Positions 8,745-17,641 of a stretch of 47,021 bases of DNA are shown here, in pieces. Each line of letters begins with the position of its first letter. Positions within the stretch are counted from its first letter, which is position 1. The notes beneath the pieces are model-generated. The model saw only the letters and a program-made list of their open reading frames with translations. It made no database searches and was not told the DNA's origin. The position numbers were made by a program, and so were the translations under genes. The stretch is from contig CANQNN010000003.1 in the NCBI GenBank assembly GCA_947625205.1, positions 174,674 through 221,694 on the forward strand. Direction: 5' to 3'. Source of the stretch: an uncultured Lachnospiraceae bacterium. Lineage in GTDB: Bacteria > Bacillota > Clostridia > Lachnospirales > Lachnospiraceae.

Positions 8745-10751
8745 ATGCATAAAACAAAATGGCTCCCTTTTCTCCGGCTGATTGCCGGGGCGCTTATCAT
8801 AGAGCTGACCGTCTGCAATTTTTCGGCATGGAAAAGCCTTTTCTATCAGAACAGGCTATTGTATGAGAATGTCCGGACAGAAGGCGGAGAAGAAAACAGC
8901 GGCGGCTTCACGGCGCCGGATGGCACACTGACACTCTGCCTCGAAAATATAGACAAGCCGGTGCACGATCTTTATATCGCGTGCGACTTTTCGGAGACTT
9001 CCCCCGTTTCCTATACGGTATCGCTTACGGATGAGGGAAACTATTACCCCTACGACCTGCCGGAGCAGGTTCTGCTGCCGTCGCTTTCCAGAAGCTATTA
9101 TACCTGCCTTTATCCTGCAGGACGGGTGAAAACCGTGTCGGTCCGGCTGAATATCCCCGCGGGAAGCACGGTAACGGTTCATGGCATCGGCATCAATGCG
9201 CGTATTCCTTTTCTGTTCAGTCCTGTTCGGTTGCTTGTGATCCTCGGCGTCATATCGCTGCTTTACTGTCTCACCCGCACGGATTGCCGGCAATGGCAGA
9301 CTTGTGGGAAATCCGCGCGTCAACGGGTCTGCACTGTCGTGACGGTCCTTCTGCTGATCGGGATGTCATGGGCGCTTTCGCATATCAATCCGCTCTGTGT
9401 TGCTCCTATCTGGCCGCACCACAGACAGTACCAGGAACTGGCAGAGGCCATGACAAAGGGACAGTTCTGTCTGGACGCCAAGCCTTCCGAGGGACTTATG
9501 AATGCGGAGAATCCCTACGATACTATTTATCTCCAGGCTAACGGCATCGACTATCTGGCGGATTACGTTTATTATGACGGCAAATACTACGTGTACTTCG
9601 GCGTCGTGCCGGAGCTTTTGCTGTACCTTCCTATGTATCTGCTGACCGGGCGCCATATGCCCAATCACATAGCCGTGTTCCTGTTCTACTGCGGCTTTAT
9701 CGCGGCAGTGTTCGCCCTCTGCCGCCAGCTTGTCAGAAAATGGTTCCCGCGCACGCCCTATTGCCTGTATTTGCTGATCTGCATTCTGACTGTCTGCTGC
9801 GGCAATTATCTGTTCATCATTGCAAGGCCCGATCTGTACAACGTCCCAATCATGGCGGCAAATATGTTTACCGTTGCAGGGCTGGCGTTCTGGATCCGAG
9901 GTACGGATACGGCATCGAAAAACTTCCGGGCGTTTCTTCTGTTTCTCGGATCGCTGTGTATGGCGCTGGTCGCCGGCTGCCGTCCGCAGATGTTATTGTT
10001 CTCGTTTCTTGCGATCCCGCTGTTTTGGACAGAATTTGTCCGCCCCATGCGAAGCGGGCACAGAACTGCCGATGCTCTGTGCATCGGTCTGCCCTACGCG
10101 ATCGTTGCGGCATTCATCATGTATTACAACGCGGCAAGATTCGGCTCTCCTTTTGACTTCGGCGCCGCCTACAGTCTGACCAGCAACGACATGACCAGGA
10201 GAAGCTTTAACCTGCACCAGACGCTCCTTGGGCTGTGGCATTATCTTTTCAGACCGCCTGTAGTAACAAGCGACTTCCCCTTCTTACAGGGAACGCAGAT
10301 CACTTCCTCCTCTTACATGGGAAAATTGAATGCTGAATACACTTACGGCGGAGTCCTTGTCGGCAACGTCTTTTTGTGGGTGCTGTTTTCGATGCGCCGT
10401 ATCAAAGACAGCCTGCGCGAAAAGAAAATACTGATTCTGACCGTTATGTCCGCCGTCATCCCGTCTGTTCTTGTCACCGTTGACGTTACCTTCGCCGGGA
10501 TCCTGCAGCGATATATGACGGACATGATCTGGGGCTTCTGTTTTGCCGCCACTGTGCTTACTCTGGCATGGATCGAAAAAGCCGCGGACAGACAGAAGCT
10601 GAAAACACTGTCGGCCGTGCTTGGCGTCATCTGTCTATTGCAGGCTGCGTACGGTTTCGGCATCATCCTTGGGAACGGCAACATGGGAACGAATATACAG
10701 ACATGCAATCCCGGGCTGTATTTTTATATAAGGGCGCTTGTGAATTTCTGA
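8745..10751 (+). CDS. Large GT-C-like membrane protein with an N-terminal extracellular domain
   Basis: A 668-residue protein. A first membrane segment (about residues 8-27) is followed by an extracellular beta-rich region to about residue 155, then about ten hydrophobic segments. The loop with HHRQYQELAEAM, DYVYYDGKYYVYFGVVPE and ITSSSYM resembles a Firmicutes membrane glycosyltransferase-like family related to GT39, in which a DG(K)YY(V)YFG segment follows the first catalytic loop. It is the only plus-strand gene left of the pse operon. A separate promoter sits between its stop and the next gene, so it is probably a single-gene unit. Function as a polyprenyl-phosphate-dependent glycosyltransferase is inferred from architecture; no substrate can be named. 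Confidence 0.75.
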   Translation: MHKTKWLPFLRLIAGALIIELTVCNFSAWKSLFYQNRLLYENVRTEGGEENSGGFTAPDGTLTLCLENIDKPVHDLYIACDFSETSPVSYTVSLTDEGNYYPYDLPEQVLLPSLSRSYYTCLYPAGRVKTVSVRLNIPAGSTVTVHGIGINARIPFLFSPVRLLVILGVISLLYCLTRTDCRQWQTCGKSARQRVCTVVTVLLLIGMSWALSHINPLCVAPIWPHHRQYQELAEAMTKGQFCLDAKPSEGLMNAENPYDTIYLQANGIDYLADYVYYDGKYYVYFGVVPELLLYLPMYLLTGRHMPNHIAVFLFYCGFIAAVFALCRQLVRKWFPRTPYCLYLLICILTVCCGNYLFIIARPDLYNVPIMAANMFTVAGLAFWIRGTDTASKNFRAFLLFLGSLCMALVAGCRPQMLLFSFLAIPLFWTEFVRPMRSGHRTADALCIGLPYAIVAAFIMYYNAARFGSPFDFGAAYSLTSNDMTRRSFNLHQTLLGLWHYLFRPPVVTSDFPFLQGTQITSSSYMGKLNAEYTYGGVLVGNVFLWVLFSMRRIKDSLREKKILILTVMSAVIPSVLVTVDVTFAGILQRYMTDMIWGFCFAATVLTLAWIEKAADRQKLKTLSAVLGVICLLQAAYGFGIILGNGNMGTNIQTCNPGLYFYIRALVNF

Positions 10752-10774
10752 CGGGTTTACGGGTTTTCTTAGGA

Positions 10775-10803
10775 TTGCATTTTACCGTGATAGATAATAT
10801 AAT
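10775..10803 (+). promoter_or_regulatory. Predicted promoter of the plus-strand pse operon
   Basis: TTGCAT (10775-10780), 17 bases, TATAAT (10798-10803), about 48 bases before the ATG at 10852. The gene also has AGGAGG eight bases before its ATG. Gene spacing downstream is short up to pseG, consistent with one transcript from here to about 20284. Confidence 0.65.
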
Positions 10804-10851
10804 GAAAAGCAGTGATCAGCAGTTACTTTTTGTGGTCAGGAGGTCAGGAAA

Positions 10852-12153
10852 ATGCAGCCGGGACAGGAGATGTACGATTTTGCCGGAAAGCTGTTTCCCA
10901 TCGGAAGAAGCCTGACGGGCGAGGGAGTCCGCGACAGTCTTAACATGATCCGAGAGCAGATCCCGGAGCTTGCGATCAAGTCCGTGCCAAGCGGTACGCG
11001 GGTATTTGACTGGACGATTCCCCAGGAATGGGAAATCCGCGAGGGCTATATAGAAGACGAAGCAGGAAACCGCATTGCGGACTATCATAAAAACAATCTT
11101 CACGTGATGGGATATTCGACCGCCGTGGATAAATATGTTTCGCTGGAGGAGCTTCTGCAATATATCAAAGTGGAAGAATCACAGCCGGAGGTCATTCCTT
11201 ACGTAACTTCCTATTACGCACCCAGGTTTGCTTTCTGCATGTCCAAAAATGAAAGAGATGCATTAAAACCCGGCACCTATCATATGTTCATCGACAGCAG
11301 GCATTTTGACGGCGTGCTCAATTACGGTGAATTGCTGCTGCCCGGCAGATCCGACAAGGAGGTGCTGCTCTCCACTTACATCTGCCATCCTTCCATGGCC
11401 AACAACGAGCTCTCCGGTCCCGTACTGGTCACATGGCTGGTCAAATGGCTGAAAAGTCTGGACAGAAGACTAAGCTACCGCATAGTGATCGTTCCCGAAA
11501 CGATAGGCTCTGTCACCTATCTGAGCCGGAATCTGGAACAAATGAAGCAAAAAACTATAGCGGGATTCGTGCTCACCTGTGTGGGGGACGAACGCGCCTA
11601 TTCCTATCTGGAATCCAGAAAGGGAAACACGCTGGCCGACCGTGTCATGCAGAACGTACTCGGATTCGCCCATCCCGATTATATAACTTATAGCTATCTG
11701 GAACGCGGTTCCGATGAAAGACAATACAATGCGCCCGGTGTGGATCTGCCGGTATGCGATTTCTGCCGTTCCAAATACGGAGAGTATCCCGAATACCACA
11801 CTTCGGCGGATGACATGACCCTGATAACCCCCCAGGGGCTGGAAGACTCTCTGAATGTGATGAAACAGGTCATTATGGCGCTGGAATACAACCGCTTTTA
11901 CCGTGTCACCTGTCTGTGCGAGCCGCAGCTGGGCAAGCGGGGACTGTATCCGACGGAAAGCCGCAAGGGTATCTATCATGAAGTGAAGAAGATAACCAAC
12001 CTGATCGCTTACGCTGACGGCACAGAGGATCTGATCCAGATCAGCAGCCGTATCGGCGTCCCGGTCGAAGAATTAATTCCCATAGTGGACAAGCTGTGCG
12101 AGGCAGGACTCTTTGAGATCCTGGACGACAACAAATCAAACACCCCGCAGTAA
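10852..12153 (+). CDS. DUF4910/DUF2172 aminopeptidase-like protein with C-terminal winged helix
   Basis: A 433-residue cytoplasmic protein of the DUF4910/DUF2172 group, an M28-like zinc aminopeptidase fold often found in polysaccharide and nonulosonate clusters. Visible marks: GKLFPIGRSLTGEG at the start, the candidate metal site STYICHPSMANNELSGP (His and the downstream acidic residue), VPETIGSVTYL, CVGDERAYSYLESR, and YHTSADD near residues 310-320. The last about 60 residues (LIQISSRIGVPVEELIPIV) resemble a small winged-helix domain that usually ends this family. It is the first gene of the operon that continues with an adenylation enzyme and carrier protein. Whether it cleaves a peptide-like bond on an aminoacylated sugar or has another role is not known. 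The start is fixed by AGGAGG at proper distance. Confidence 0.85.
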   Translation: MQPGQEMYDFAGKLFPIGRSLTGEGVRDSLNMIREQIPELAIKSVPSGTRVFDWTIPQEWEIREGYIEDEAGNRIADYHKNNLHVMGYSTAVDKYVSLEELLQYIKVEESQPEVIPYVTSYYAPRFAFCMSKNERDALKPGTYHMFIDSRHFDGVLNYGELLLPGRSDKEVLLSTYICHPSMANNELSGPVLVTWLVKWLKSLDRRLSYRIVIVPETIGSVTYLSRNLEQMKQKTIAGFVLTCVGDERAYSYLESRKGNTLADRVMQNVLGFAHPDYITYSYLERGSDERQYNAPGVDLPVCDFCRSKYGEYPEYHTSADDMTLITPQGLEDSLNVMKQVIMALEYNRFYRVTCLCEPQLGKRGLYPTESRKGIYHEVKKITNLIAYADGTEDLIQISSRIGVPVEELIPIVDKLCEAGLFEILDDNKSNTPQ

Positions 12154-12199
12154 GCTACGGGGCATGACTTAGCGACAGTCTCTGCAGGAGAATGCTGGT

Positions 12200-13711
12200 A
12201 TGTATAAATCGGTATTGGATTATCTGGAACAAAGTGAATCAGGATTTCCCCATAAAACGGCTGTCACTGATATAAACGGCAGCTATACTTACGCACAGCT
12301 TGCGGACAAGGCAAGACGCACAGGCACCTATCTGCTGCAAAAAGGACTTCATGACAACGATGTGGTAGTCGTATTGCTGGATAAGGAGAAAACTGCGTTT
12401 CCCGCCTTTTGGGGAATCACTTATGCGGGCGGCATTTACTGTCCGCTGGATTGTCACGCACCGGCGAAGCGCCTTAACCTCATTATGGATGTGCTGCAAC
12501 CGGTTTATGTGCTCACAGACGAAGCCAATCGCGCCAAGGCACTGGAGCTGGCGCCATCTGACAGGCTTCTTTTCATAGAGAATGCGCTGCGTGCGCCGGC
12601 CGATAGGGATGCACTGTCGACGGTTCAGAGCCGACGCATTGATACGGACCCTCTGTATATCATCTGCACCTCGGGCTCCACAGGCGTACCGAAGGGCGTA
12701 GTGATCAGTCACCGCGCAGTGATCGATTTTACGGAAGAAGCCAGCCAGGTCATGGAATTTACCGATAAAGAAGTGTTTGCCAATCAGGCGCCCTTTTATT
12801 TCGACGCCTCCGTTCCCGACTTATACTGCACGATCCGTAACGGCGCTTCTCTCCACATCATACCTGAGAGCTGGTTTACATTTCCCATACAGGTTCTAGA
12901 ATATATCCGGGAACACAATATCAACGCCCTGTTCTGGGTGCCGTCCGCTTTGATCGTTGCCGCCAATTTAAGGGCGCTCCGGGAAGTGGATGTAACGTGC
13001 CTTAAGAAAATCATGTTCTGCGGCGAGGTCATGCCCGTAAAACAATACAATATATGGAAAAAATATGTGCCCGACGCCGTGTATGTAAACTATTACGGAC
13101 CTTCGGAAACCACCTATGCAAGCACCTATTATATTATCGACCGGGAATTTGACGAAAACGAATCGCTGCCCATCGGACATGCCGCCGTCAATACGGGCGT
13201 GCTGATACTGAATGAGGAGGACAGACCCTGCGAGCCGGGAGAGACCGGGGAACTCTGTATACGGGGCTCGGGCGTATCGTTAGGTTATTACAATAATCCC
13301 GAAAAGACAAGGGAAGCATTTGTCCAGAATCCTCTCTCCCCTTTTTACAGAGACATCATGTACCGCACCGGCGACCTTGTCAGGGAAAATGAGCGGGGCG
13401 AGATAGAATATGTGGGCCGCAGGGATTTTCAGATCAAGCATATGGGATACCGTATCGAATTAGGCGAGATCGAATCGGCTGCCACATCCTGCAAGGGTAT
13501 TGACAGAGCCTGCTGCCTATACCGCGATAACAGGATCTGCCTTTTCTATGAAGGGAAATTAACGGAAGATTCCCTCAGGGAAGCCCTCACCGGCAGGCTG
13601 CCGGAATACATGCTCCCACAGATTTATATCGCGCTGGAAAAAATGCCGATGAACGCTAACGGTAAGATCGACCGTGTTTATTTAAAGGAATACCGCCTCG
13701 GCACAAAATAA
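12200..13711 (+). CDS. DltA/NRPS-type amino acid adenylation enzyme
   Basis: A 503-residue stand-alone AMP-binding enzyme. Core motifs are in order: TSGSTGVPKG (157-166), QAPFYFDASVPDLY (A4; Asp202 is at the place that binds the substrate alpha-amino group in amino acid adenylation domains), NYYGPSETTYAS, GELCIRGSGVSLGYY, YRTGDLV, GRRDFQIKHMGYRIELGEIE and NANGKIDR with the catalytic lysine Lys489. Length and motif style match DltA (D-alanine activation) more than fatty acyl ligases. The next gene, 20 bases on, encodes a carrier protein, so the product is probably an aminoacyl- or acyl-thioester on that protein. No DltB/DltD homologues are visible, arguing against a teichoic acid D-alanylation operon. 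The substrate cannot be read reliably by eye. Confidence 0.88.
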   Translation: MYKSVLDYLEQSESGFPHKTAVTDINGSYTYAQLADKARRTGTYLLQKGLHDNDVVVVLLDKEKTAFPAFWGITYAGGIYCPLDCHAPAKRLNLIMDVLQPVYVLTDEANRAKALELAPSDRLLFIENALRAPADRDALSTVQSRRIDTDPLYIICTSGSTGVPKGVVISHRAVIDFTEEASQVMEFTDKEVFANQAPFYFDASVPDLYCTIRNGASLHIIPESWFTFPIQVLEYIREHNINALFWVPSALIVAANLRALREVDVTCLKKIMFCGEVMPVKQYNIWKKYVPDAVYVNYYGPSETTYASTYYIIDREFDENESLPIGHAAVNTGVLILNEEDRPCEPGETGELCIRGSGVSLGYYNNPEKTREAFVQNPLSPFYRDIMYRTGDLVRENERGEIEYVGRRDFQIKHMGYRIELGEIESAATSCKGIDRACCLYRDNRICLFYEGKLTEDSLREALTGRLPEYMLPQIYIALEKMPMNANGKIDRVYLKEYRLGTK

Positions 13712-13731
13712 ACGGCATACAGGAGGAAGAT

Positions 13732-13965
13732 ATGGATAAGATCAAAGAAATTCTGGATAAGGTGATGGACGGGCGAGAATACGAATCCTGTCAGGATTTT
13801 ATGGCCGCCGGACTGATTGACTCTATGGAGGTCATGGATCTGGTGGAGGAGCTGGAAAACGCCTTTAAGATTACGATATCCGGCCGAGATATCATTCTCG
13901 ATAACTTCAAAAATACCGCCGCCATAACGGCGCTTGTTAGAAAATATCTGGGTGGGAAAGGATAA
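13732..13965 (+). CDS. DltC-like phosphopantetheine carrier protein
   Basis: A 77-residue acidic protein with the carrier-protein signature GLIDSMEVMDLVEELE; Ser31 would carry the 4'-phosphopantetheine arm. It starts 20 bases after the adenylation enzyme with a strong AGGAGG and ends four bases before the AAC(3)-like gene, so the three are almost certainly translated together. Its likely job is to receive the activated amino or other acid from the adenylation enzyme and hand it to an acyltransferase, most simply the AAC(3)-like neighbour. Confidence 0.9.
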   Translation: MDKIKEILDKVMDGREYESCQDFMAAGLIDSMEVMDLVEELENAFKITISGRDIILDNFKNTAAITALVRKYLGGKG

Positions 13966-13969
13966 TACT

Positions 13970-14758
13970 ATGGCAAGTATAAGTTTTACGGGCTGGCTGC
14001 AGGAGCTGGGATGGATCAAGGGGGGACACTGTGTCTATGTAACCTCTGATATATTGGAACTGGCCAAGGTTTACCGCGAACAGGGCATACGGCTCAACAT
14101 GAATGAAATGATCAACAGACTGCAGAGCATGGTCGGCCCCGGAGGCACTTTGCTGTTTCCCACTTTCAACTGGGATTTCTGCAGAGGCGTACCTTTTGAC
14201 TATCATAAAACTCCGACGCAGACGGGCGCTTTATCCAAAGCCGCGCTCAACCGCCCCGACTTTACCCGGACATCGCATCCTCTTTATTCCTTTGCCGTAT
14301 GGGGAGCCCATCATGACGAACTGGTGAACGACTGCTCCGCAGACTCTTTTGGACCCGGCACCATTTTCGATAAAATGACTGGCTGGAACGCCGTTGTGCT
14401 GGTGATAGGTCTGACACCGCTGCAGGGCGTGACTTATGTCCATCACGTGGAAAACATGGTGGGTGTGCCTTACCGCTATCACAAGGCGTTTACGGCTGAC
14501 TATACCGATGCCAGGGGCAAATGTGAGAAACGCACTTACAGAATGTATGTGCGTGATCTGGATATGGATCCTACCGACCTTGGCGGATTCGCCCCGCTTG
14601 CAAAACAGATGCAGGAAGACGGCACGATCTTATCTGCGGAATACTGTGACAGGATTCCCTGTCATTTCATGCATGTTACGGATGTGTATGACGCTGTCCG
14701 CAAAGATATTCTGGAGAATGATTCCCGCAAGCTGTACACTTATAAGCATATAAAATAG
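13970..14758 (+). CDS. AAC(3)-family N-acyltransferase (glycan-modifying, not a resistance gene by context)
   Basis: A 262-residue protein of the aminoglycoside 3-N-acetyltransferase (Antibiotic_NAT) family. Family marks: GGTLLFPTFNWDF, TPTQTGALSKAAL, the conserved RTSHPLYSFAVWG with the catalytic-type histidine, and FGPGTIFDKM, then TYVHHVEN. The start at 13970 is set by AAAGGA seven bases before the ATG; a longer in-frame start inside the carrier protein gene is not favoured. Family members in sugar clusters acylate amino sugars. Being next to an adenylation enzyme and carrier protein, it probably transfers a carrier-borne acyl group to a sugar amine, but it may use acyl-CoA instead. Confidence 0.86.
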   Translation: MASISFTGWLQELGWIKGGHCVYVTSDILELAKVYREQGIRLNMNEMINRLQSMVGPGGTLLFPTFNWDFCRGVPFDYHKTPTQTGALSKAALNRPDFTRTSHPLYSFAVWGAHHDELVNDCSADSFGPGTIFDKMTGWNAVVLVIGLTPLQGVTYVHHVENMVGVPYRYHKAFTADYTDARGKCEKRTYRMYVRDLDMDPTDLGGFAPLAKQMQEDGTILSAEYCDRIPCHFMHVTDVYDAVRKDILENDSRKLYTYKHIK

Positions 14759-14773
14759 TCGGTTGGTGACGTC

Positions 14774-15853
14774 ATGAAGGAAAGAATCTATGTATGCCAC
14801 ACCTATTATCATGTGTATGTGACTTTCTTAAAAGAACTGAATCTGCCGGTAGAAAAGCGCGGTCAGGCCACTCTGCTCTTAAGCCGGATGTCGAATGATT
14901 TTGAACAGTTGAAAGACCGGGTCGGGCGCACCGGGCTGTTTGAACAGGTACTGGAGTATGACGAGAAGCGTCCGGAATTTTTTCCTGAACTGAACAGTCT
15001 GCGACAGGACAAAGGAAACATTGTATTGAACATGCTGGAGCGCATACGCTTTACCAGAATGCTCTCCCGGCTGAATGAGCCTTATGTGCCGGTAAACTTC
15101 AGGGAATACAGGGAAATCTATGTGTACTGTGACAGCGATCCCATAGGATATTATCTGAATCAGAATCGAATATATTATCATGCTCTGGAGGACGGTTTAA
15201 ATACGCTCGTCCATATGGACGAGGCACGCTATGCCAACCGAGGACATTTCAGGCTGAAGGTATTTTTTTCCAGAGTCTTAAATCTGATCGTCATCCAGAA
15301 CGGTTACGGCAAATACTGCCTGGATATGGAGGTCAACGATATAAAAGCCATCAAGTATCCCTGTCCCCGCTATATCGAACAGCCGCGCCAGCAGTTGGCG
15401 GACAGGCTGTCGGAAGAAGACCGGGATCTGATCCTGCAGGCATTCGTCAGGGATAAAGAACAGTTGGAGAAGCAGATACAGGAATGCGGAAAAACCGGGG
15501 ATAAAATTCTGATCCTCACGGAGCCGTTGTGCAGTCTGGATGTGCGGGAGCGCATTTTCAGGGATTTGACCGCACACTACAGCCTGGAAGGAGTCGTCTT
15601 CCTAAAACCGCATCCCCGCGATACGCTTGACTACCGGCGGCTGTTTCCGGAGTGTCCGCAATTTGACGCGGCGCTGCCGATGGAGATGCTTAACTTTTTC
15701 CCGGACCTGCACTTTAAGAAGGTAGTGTCCGTATTTACGGAGATGCAGTCCGTCCGATTCGCTGATGAGACCGTGCGGCTCGGCGCAGATTTTATGGACC
15801 GGTATGAAGATGCCGGAATCCACCGTCAGAATGAGCTGATCGCGGGCAATTAG
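14774..15853 (+). CDS. GT52/sialyltransferase-like enzyme, candidate pseudaminyltransferase
   Basis: A 359-residue soluble protein resembling bacterial sialyltransferases of the GT52/polysialyltransferase type. It begins with the YVCHTYYHVYVTF segment typical of their first strand, has YYHALEDGLNT in the middle and the VVFLKPHPRDTLDY motif (HP-type motif) near residue 280, followed by ALPMEMLNF, the second family motif region. These enzymes use CMP-activated nonulosonic acids. Four genes of CMP-pseudaminic acid synthesis follow in or next to this operon, so transfer of pseudaminic acid, not Neu5Ac, is the natural prediction. Linkage and acceptor are unknown. Confidence 0.75.
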   Translation: MKERIYVCHTYYHVYVTFLKELNLPVEKRGQATLLLSRMSNDFEQLKDRVGRTGLFEQVLEYDEKRPEFFPELNSLRQDKGNIVLNMLERIRFTRMLSRLNEPYVPVNFREYREIYVYCDSDPIGYYLNQNRIYYHALEDGLNTLVHMDEARYANRGHFRLKVFFSRVLNLIVIQNGYGKYCLDMEVNDIKAIKYPCPRYIEQPRQQLADRLSEEDRDLILQAFVRDKEQLEKQIQECGKTGDKILILTEPLCSLDVRERIFRDLTAHYSLEGVVFLKPHPRDTLDYRRLFPECPQFDAALPMEMLNFFPDLHFKKVVSVFTEMQSVRFADETVRLGADFMDRYEDAGIHRQNELIAGN

Positions 15854-15880
15854 GTGCAAAAGATAATGAGGATATGACAG

Positions 15881-16912
15881 ATGAAGCTGAGCATTATAGT
15901 GCCTGTCTATAACATGGCGGCGGACAGCAAACTAAATTACTGTATAGACTCTCTTCTGGCGCAAACGCTGGCGGATTATGAGATCATCGCGGTGGACGAC
16001 GCTTCCACCGATCATTCCCTGTCCATCCTGCGCGATTATGAAAAGGAGCATCCTGACCGGATACGGGTGATAGCATCAGAGAGAAATCATCATCAGGGCG
16101 GAGCCAGAAATCTCGGAATACGGGCCGCAAAAGGGGAATTTATCGGTCTGATAGACAGCGATGACTGGGCTGCTCCGGATATGTTTGAAAAGCTCGTGCG
16201 AAAAGCAGATAAGACCGGCGCTGATGTGGTGGGCTGTGACTACAGCATGGTGGACAGACATACTATGGAGACCGGCCGGATCGAACAGATCAATACGCCG
16301 GAGCAGACCGGAATTCTCACTACAGCCAAGAGAAGGCTGCTGTTCTTACAGCCGGGCAACATGGTCGTCAAGATCTATCGGCGAAGCATTATCACCGAAA
16401 ACGAACTCTGGTTCCCGGAAGATGTATTTTATGAAGATAACTGCATGTCGCCTCTCTGGATGTATTTCTGCACACATTTTGAGAGAGTCGAAGAGCCGCT
16501 CTACTACTATTATCAGCATGATACTTCCACGGTGCATACCATATCGCTTGCCCGCTGCCGGGACAGGATGGTTACTATGGAGCTCCTGATAGATTACAGT
16601 AAAAAATTTGGGTTCTATGAAGAATATTTTCCTGAACTGGAATTCAAATTTACCGAGCTGTATTTCGTCAATACACTTTTCACCTGTATGGTGGGCAGTG
16701 ACAAAGGAAAATACCGTTTTGTAAAAGAACTCTGGGAGGGACTGAACAGCTTTTTCCCGGACTTTGAGAAAAACGCTTACTACCGGGAAAAAATTCATCC
16801 GGAGAACCAGAAATTTATCCGGCTGCTCAGAAAATCGCAGTTTATGTTTTTTATATACTATTACGGTCTGCGCGCCTACCGGCAGATACGAAAGAAATTA
16901 CAGAAAGGCTAG
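15881..16912 (+). CDS. GT2-family glycosyltransferase (GT-A fold)
   Basis: A 343-residue cytoplasmic glycosyltransferase. The N-terminal GT-A domain shows IIVPVYNMA, the nucleotide-binding AVDDASTD, GGARNLGIRAAKGEFIG and the metal-binding DSDD. The family places it among inverting transferases that use nucleotide sugars. It lies between the sialyltransferase-like gene and pseF, seven bases before pseF, so it probably adds a sugar near the pseudaminic acid residue. The C-terminal 120 residues are typical of capsular GT2 enzymes and end in a basic amphipathic stretch. Donor and acceptor cannot be read. Confidence 0.88.
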   Translation: MKLSIIVPVYNMAADSKLNYCIDSLLAQTLADYEIIAVDDASTDHSLSILRDYEKEHPDRIRVIASERNHHQGGARNLGIRAAKGEFIGLIDSDDWAAPDMFEKLVRKADKTGADVVGCDYSMVDRHTMETGRIEQINTPEQTGILTTAKRRLLFLQPGNMVVKIYRRSIITENELWFPEDVFYEDNCMSPLWMYFCTHFERVEEPLYYYYQHDTSTVHTISLARCRDRMVTMELLIDYSKKFGFYEEYFPELEFKFTELYFVNTLFTCMVGSDKGKYRFVKELWEGLNSFFPDFEKNAYYREKIHPENQKFIRLLRKSQFMFFIYYYGLRAYRQIRKKLQKG

Positions 16913-16918
16913 TAAACC

Positions 16919-17641
16919 ATGAAAAACTGTAAAAACGCGCTGGCTGTTATCACTGCAAGGGGCGGCAGCAAGCGTATCCCGCGTAAAAATATAAAACCCT
17001 TTTTAGGAAAGCCGGTCATTCTGTATTCCATACAGGCGGCGCTCTCTTCCGGTATCTTTAGGGAAGTGATGGTCTCTACGGACGATGAAGAGATCGCGGC
17101 GCTTGCTAGGGATGCGGGCGCCGCCGTTCCGTTTCTTCGAAGCGCCGATACTGCAAACGATTACGCCACCACTACCGATGTCATGCTGGAGGTGCTGGAG
17201 TCTTACCGGAAGCTTGGCAGAAGCTTCGACTATGCCTGCTGCCTCTATCCCACCGCGCCCTTTGTGTCGGCAGATAAACTAATCAAGGCTATGGATATGC
17301 TGTCCTGCTCCGATGCGGACAGCCTGCTCCCCGTGGTACGTTTCAGTTTTCCGCCCCAGAGAAGTGTGGTGATCCAGAATGGGTTGCTGTCTTTTCGCTG
17401 GCCGGAGCATATGTTTACCCGTTCCCAGGATCTTCAGCCCTTCTACCATGACGCCGGACAGTTTTACTTCTTCCGCACGGACAGTTTTTTGAAGCAGAGA
17501 CGCCTGGTGATGGATAAGACGATTCCAATGGAACTGCCGGAGCTGGAGGTACAGGATATTGATACGGAAAACGACTGGGAAATAGCCGAGGTCAAATACC
17601 AGGTGGCAAACCGGTCTGCATCGGAAAACAGAAACCAATAG
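16919..17641 (+). CDS. pseF: Pseudaminic acid cytidylyltransferase PseF
   Basis: A 240-residue CMP-sugar synthetase that activates pseudaminic acid with CTP. The CTP-binding loop ARGGSKRIPRKNIKPFLGKP, the VSTDDEEIA strand, FLRS..TANDYATTTDV and the CLYPTAPF segment are diagnostic of the NeuA family; the exact wording is closest to PseF rather than NeuA or LegF. The C-terminal region PELEVQDIDTENDWEIAE carries the conserved acidic residues. Length is normal for PseF (about 230-240). Identification as PseF is supported by pseI and pseG downstream and pseB/pseC in the facing operon. Confidence 0.92.
   Translation: MKNCKNALAVITARGGSKRIPRKNIKPFLGKPVILYSIQAALSSGIFREVMVSTDDEEIAALARDAGAAVPFLRSADTANDYATTTDVMLEVLESYRKLGRSFDYACCLYPTAPFVSADKLIKAMDMLSCSDADSLLPVVRFSFPPQRSVVIQNGLLSFRWPEHMFTRSQDLQPFYHDAGQFYFFRTDSFLKQRRLVMDKTIPMELPELEVQDIDTENDWEIAEVKYQVANRSASENRNQ

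Noticed and set aside
12200..13965. dlt operon for teichoic acid D-alanylation
   Set aside because: Only DltA- and DltC-like proteins are present; the membrane transferase DltB and DltD are missing and the flanking genes are for pseudaminic acid.
13970..14758. Aminoglycoside resistance gene aac(3)
   Set aside because: It is embedded in a pse operon beside an adenylation enzyme and carrier protein, with no mobile or resistance context; family members commonly act on glycan amino sugars.
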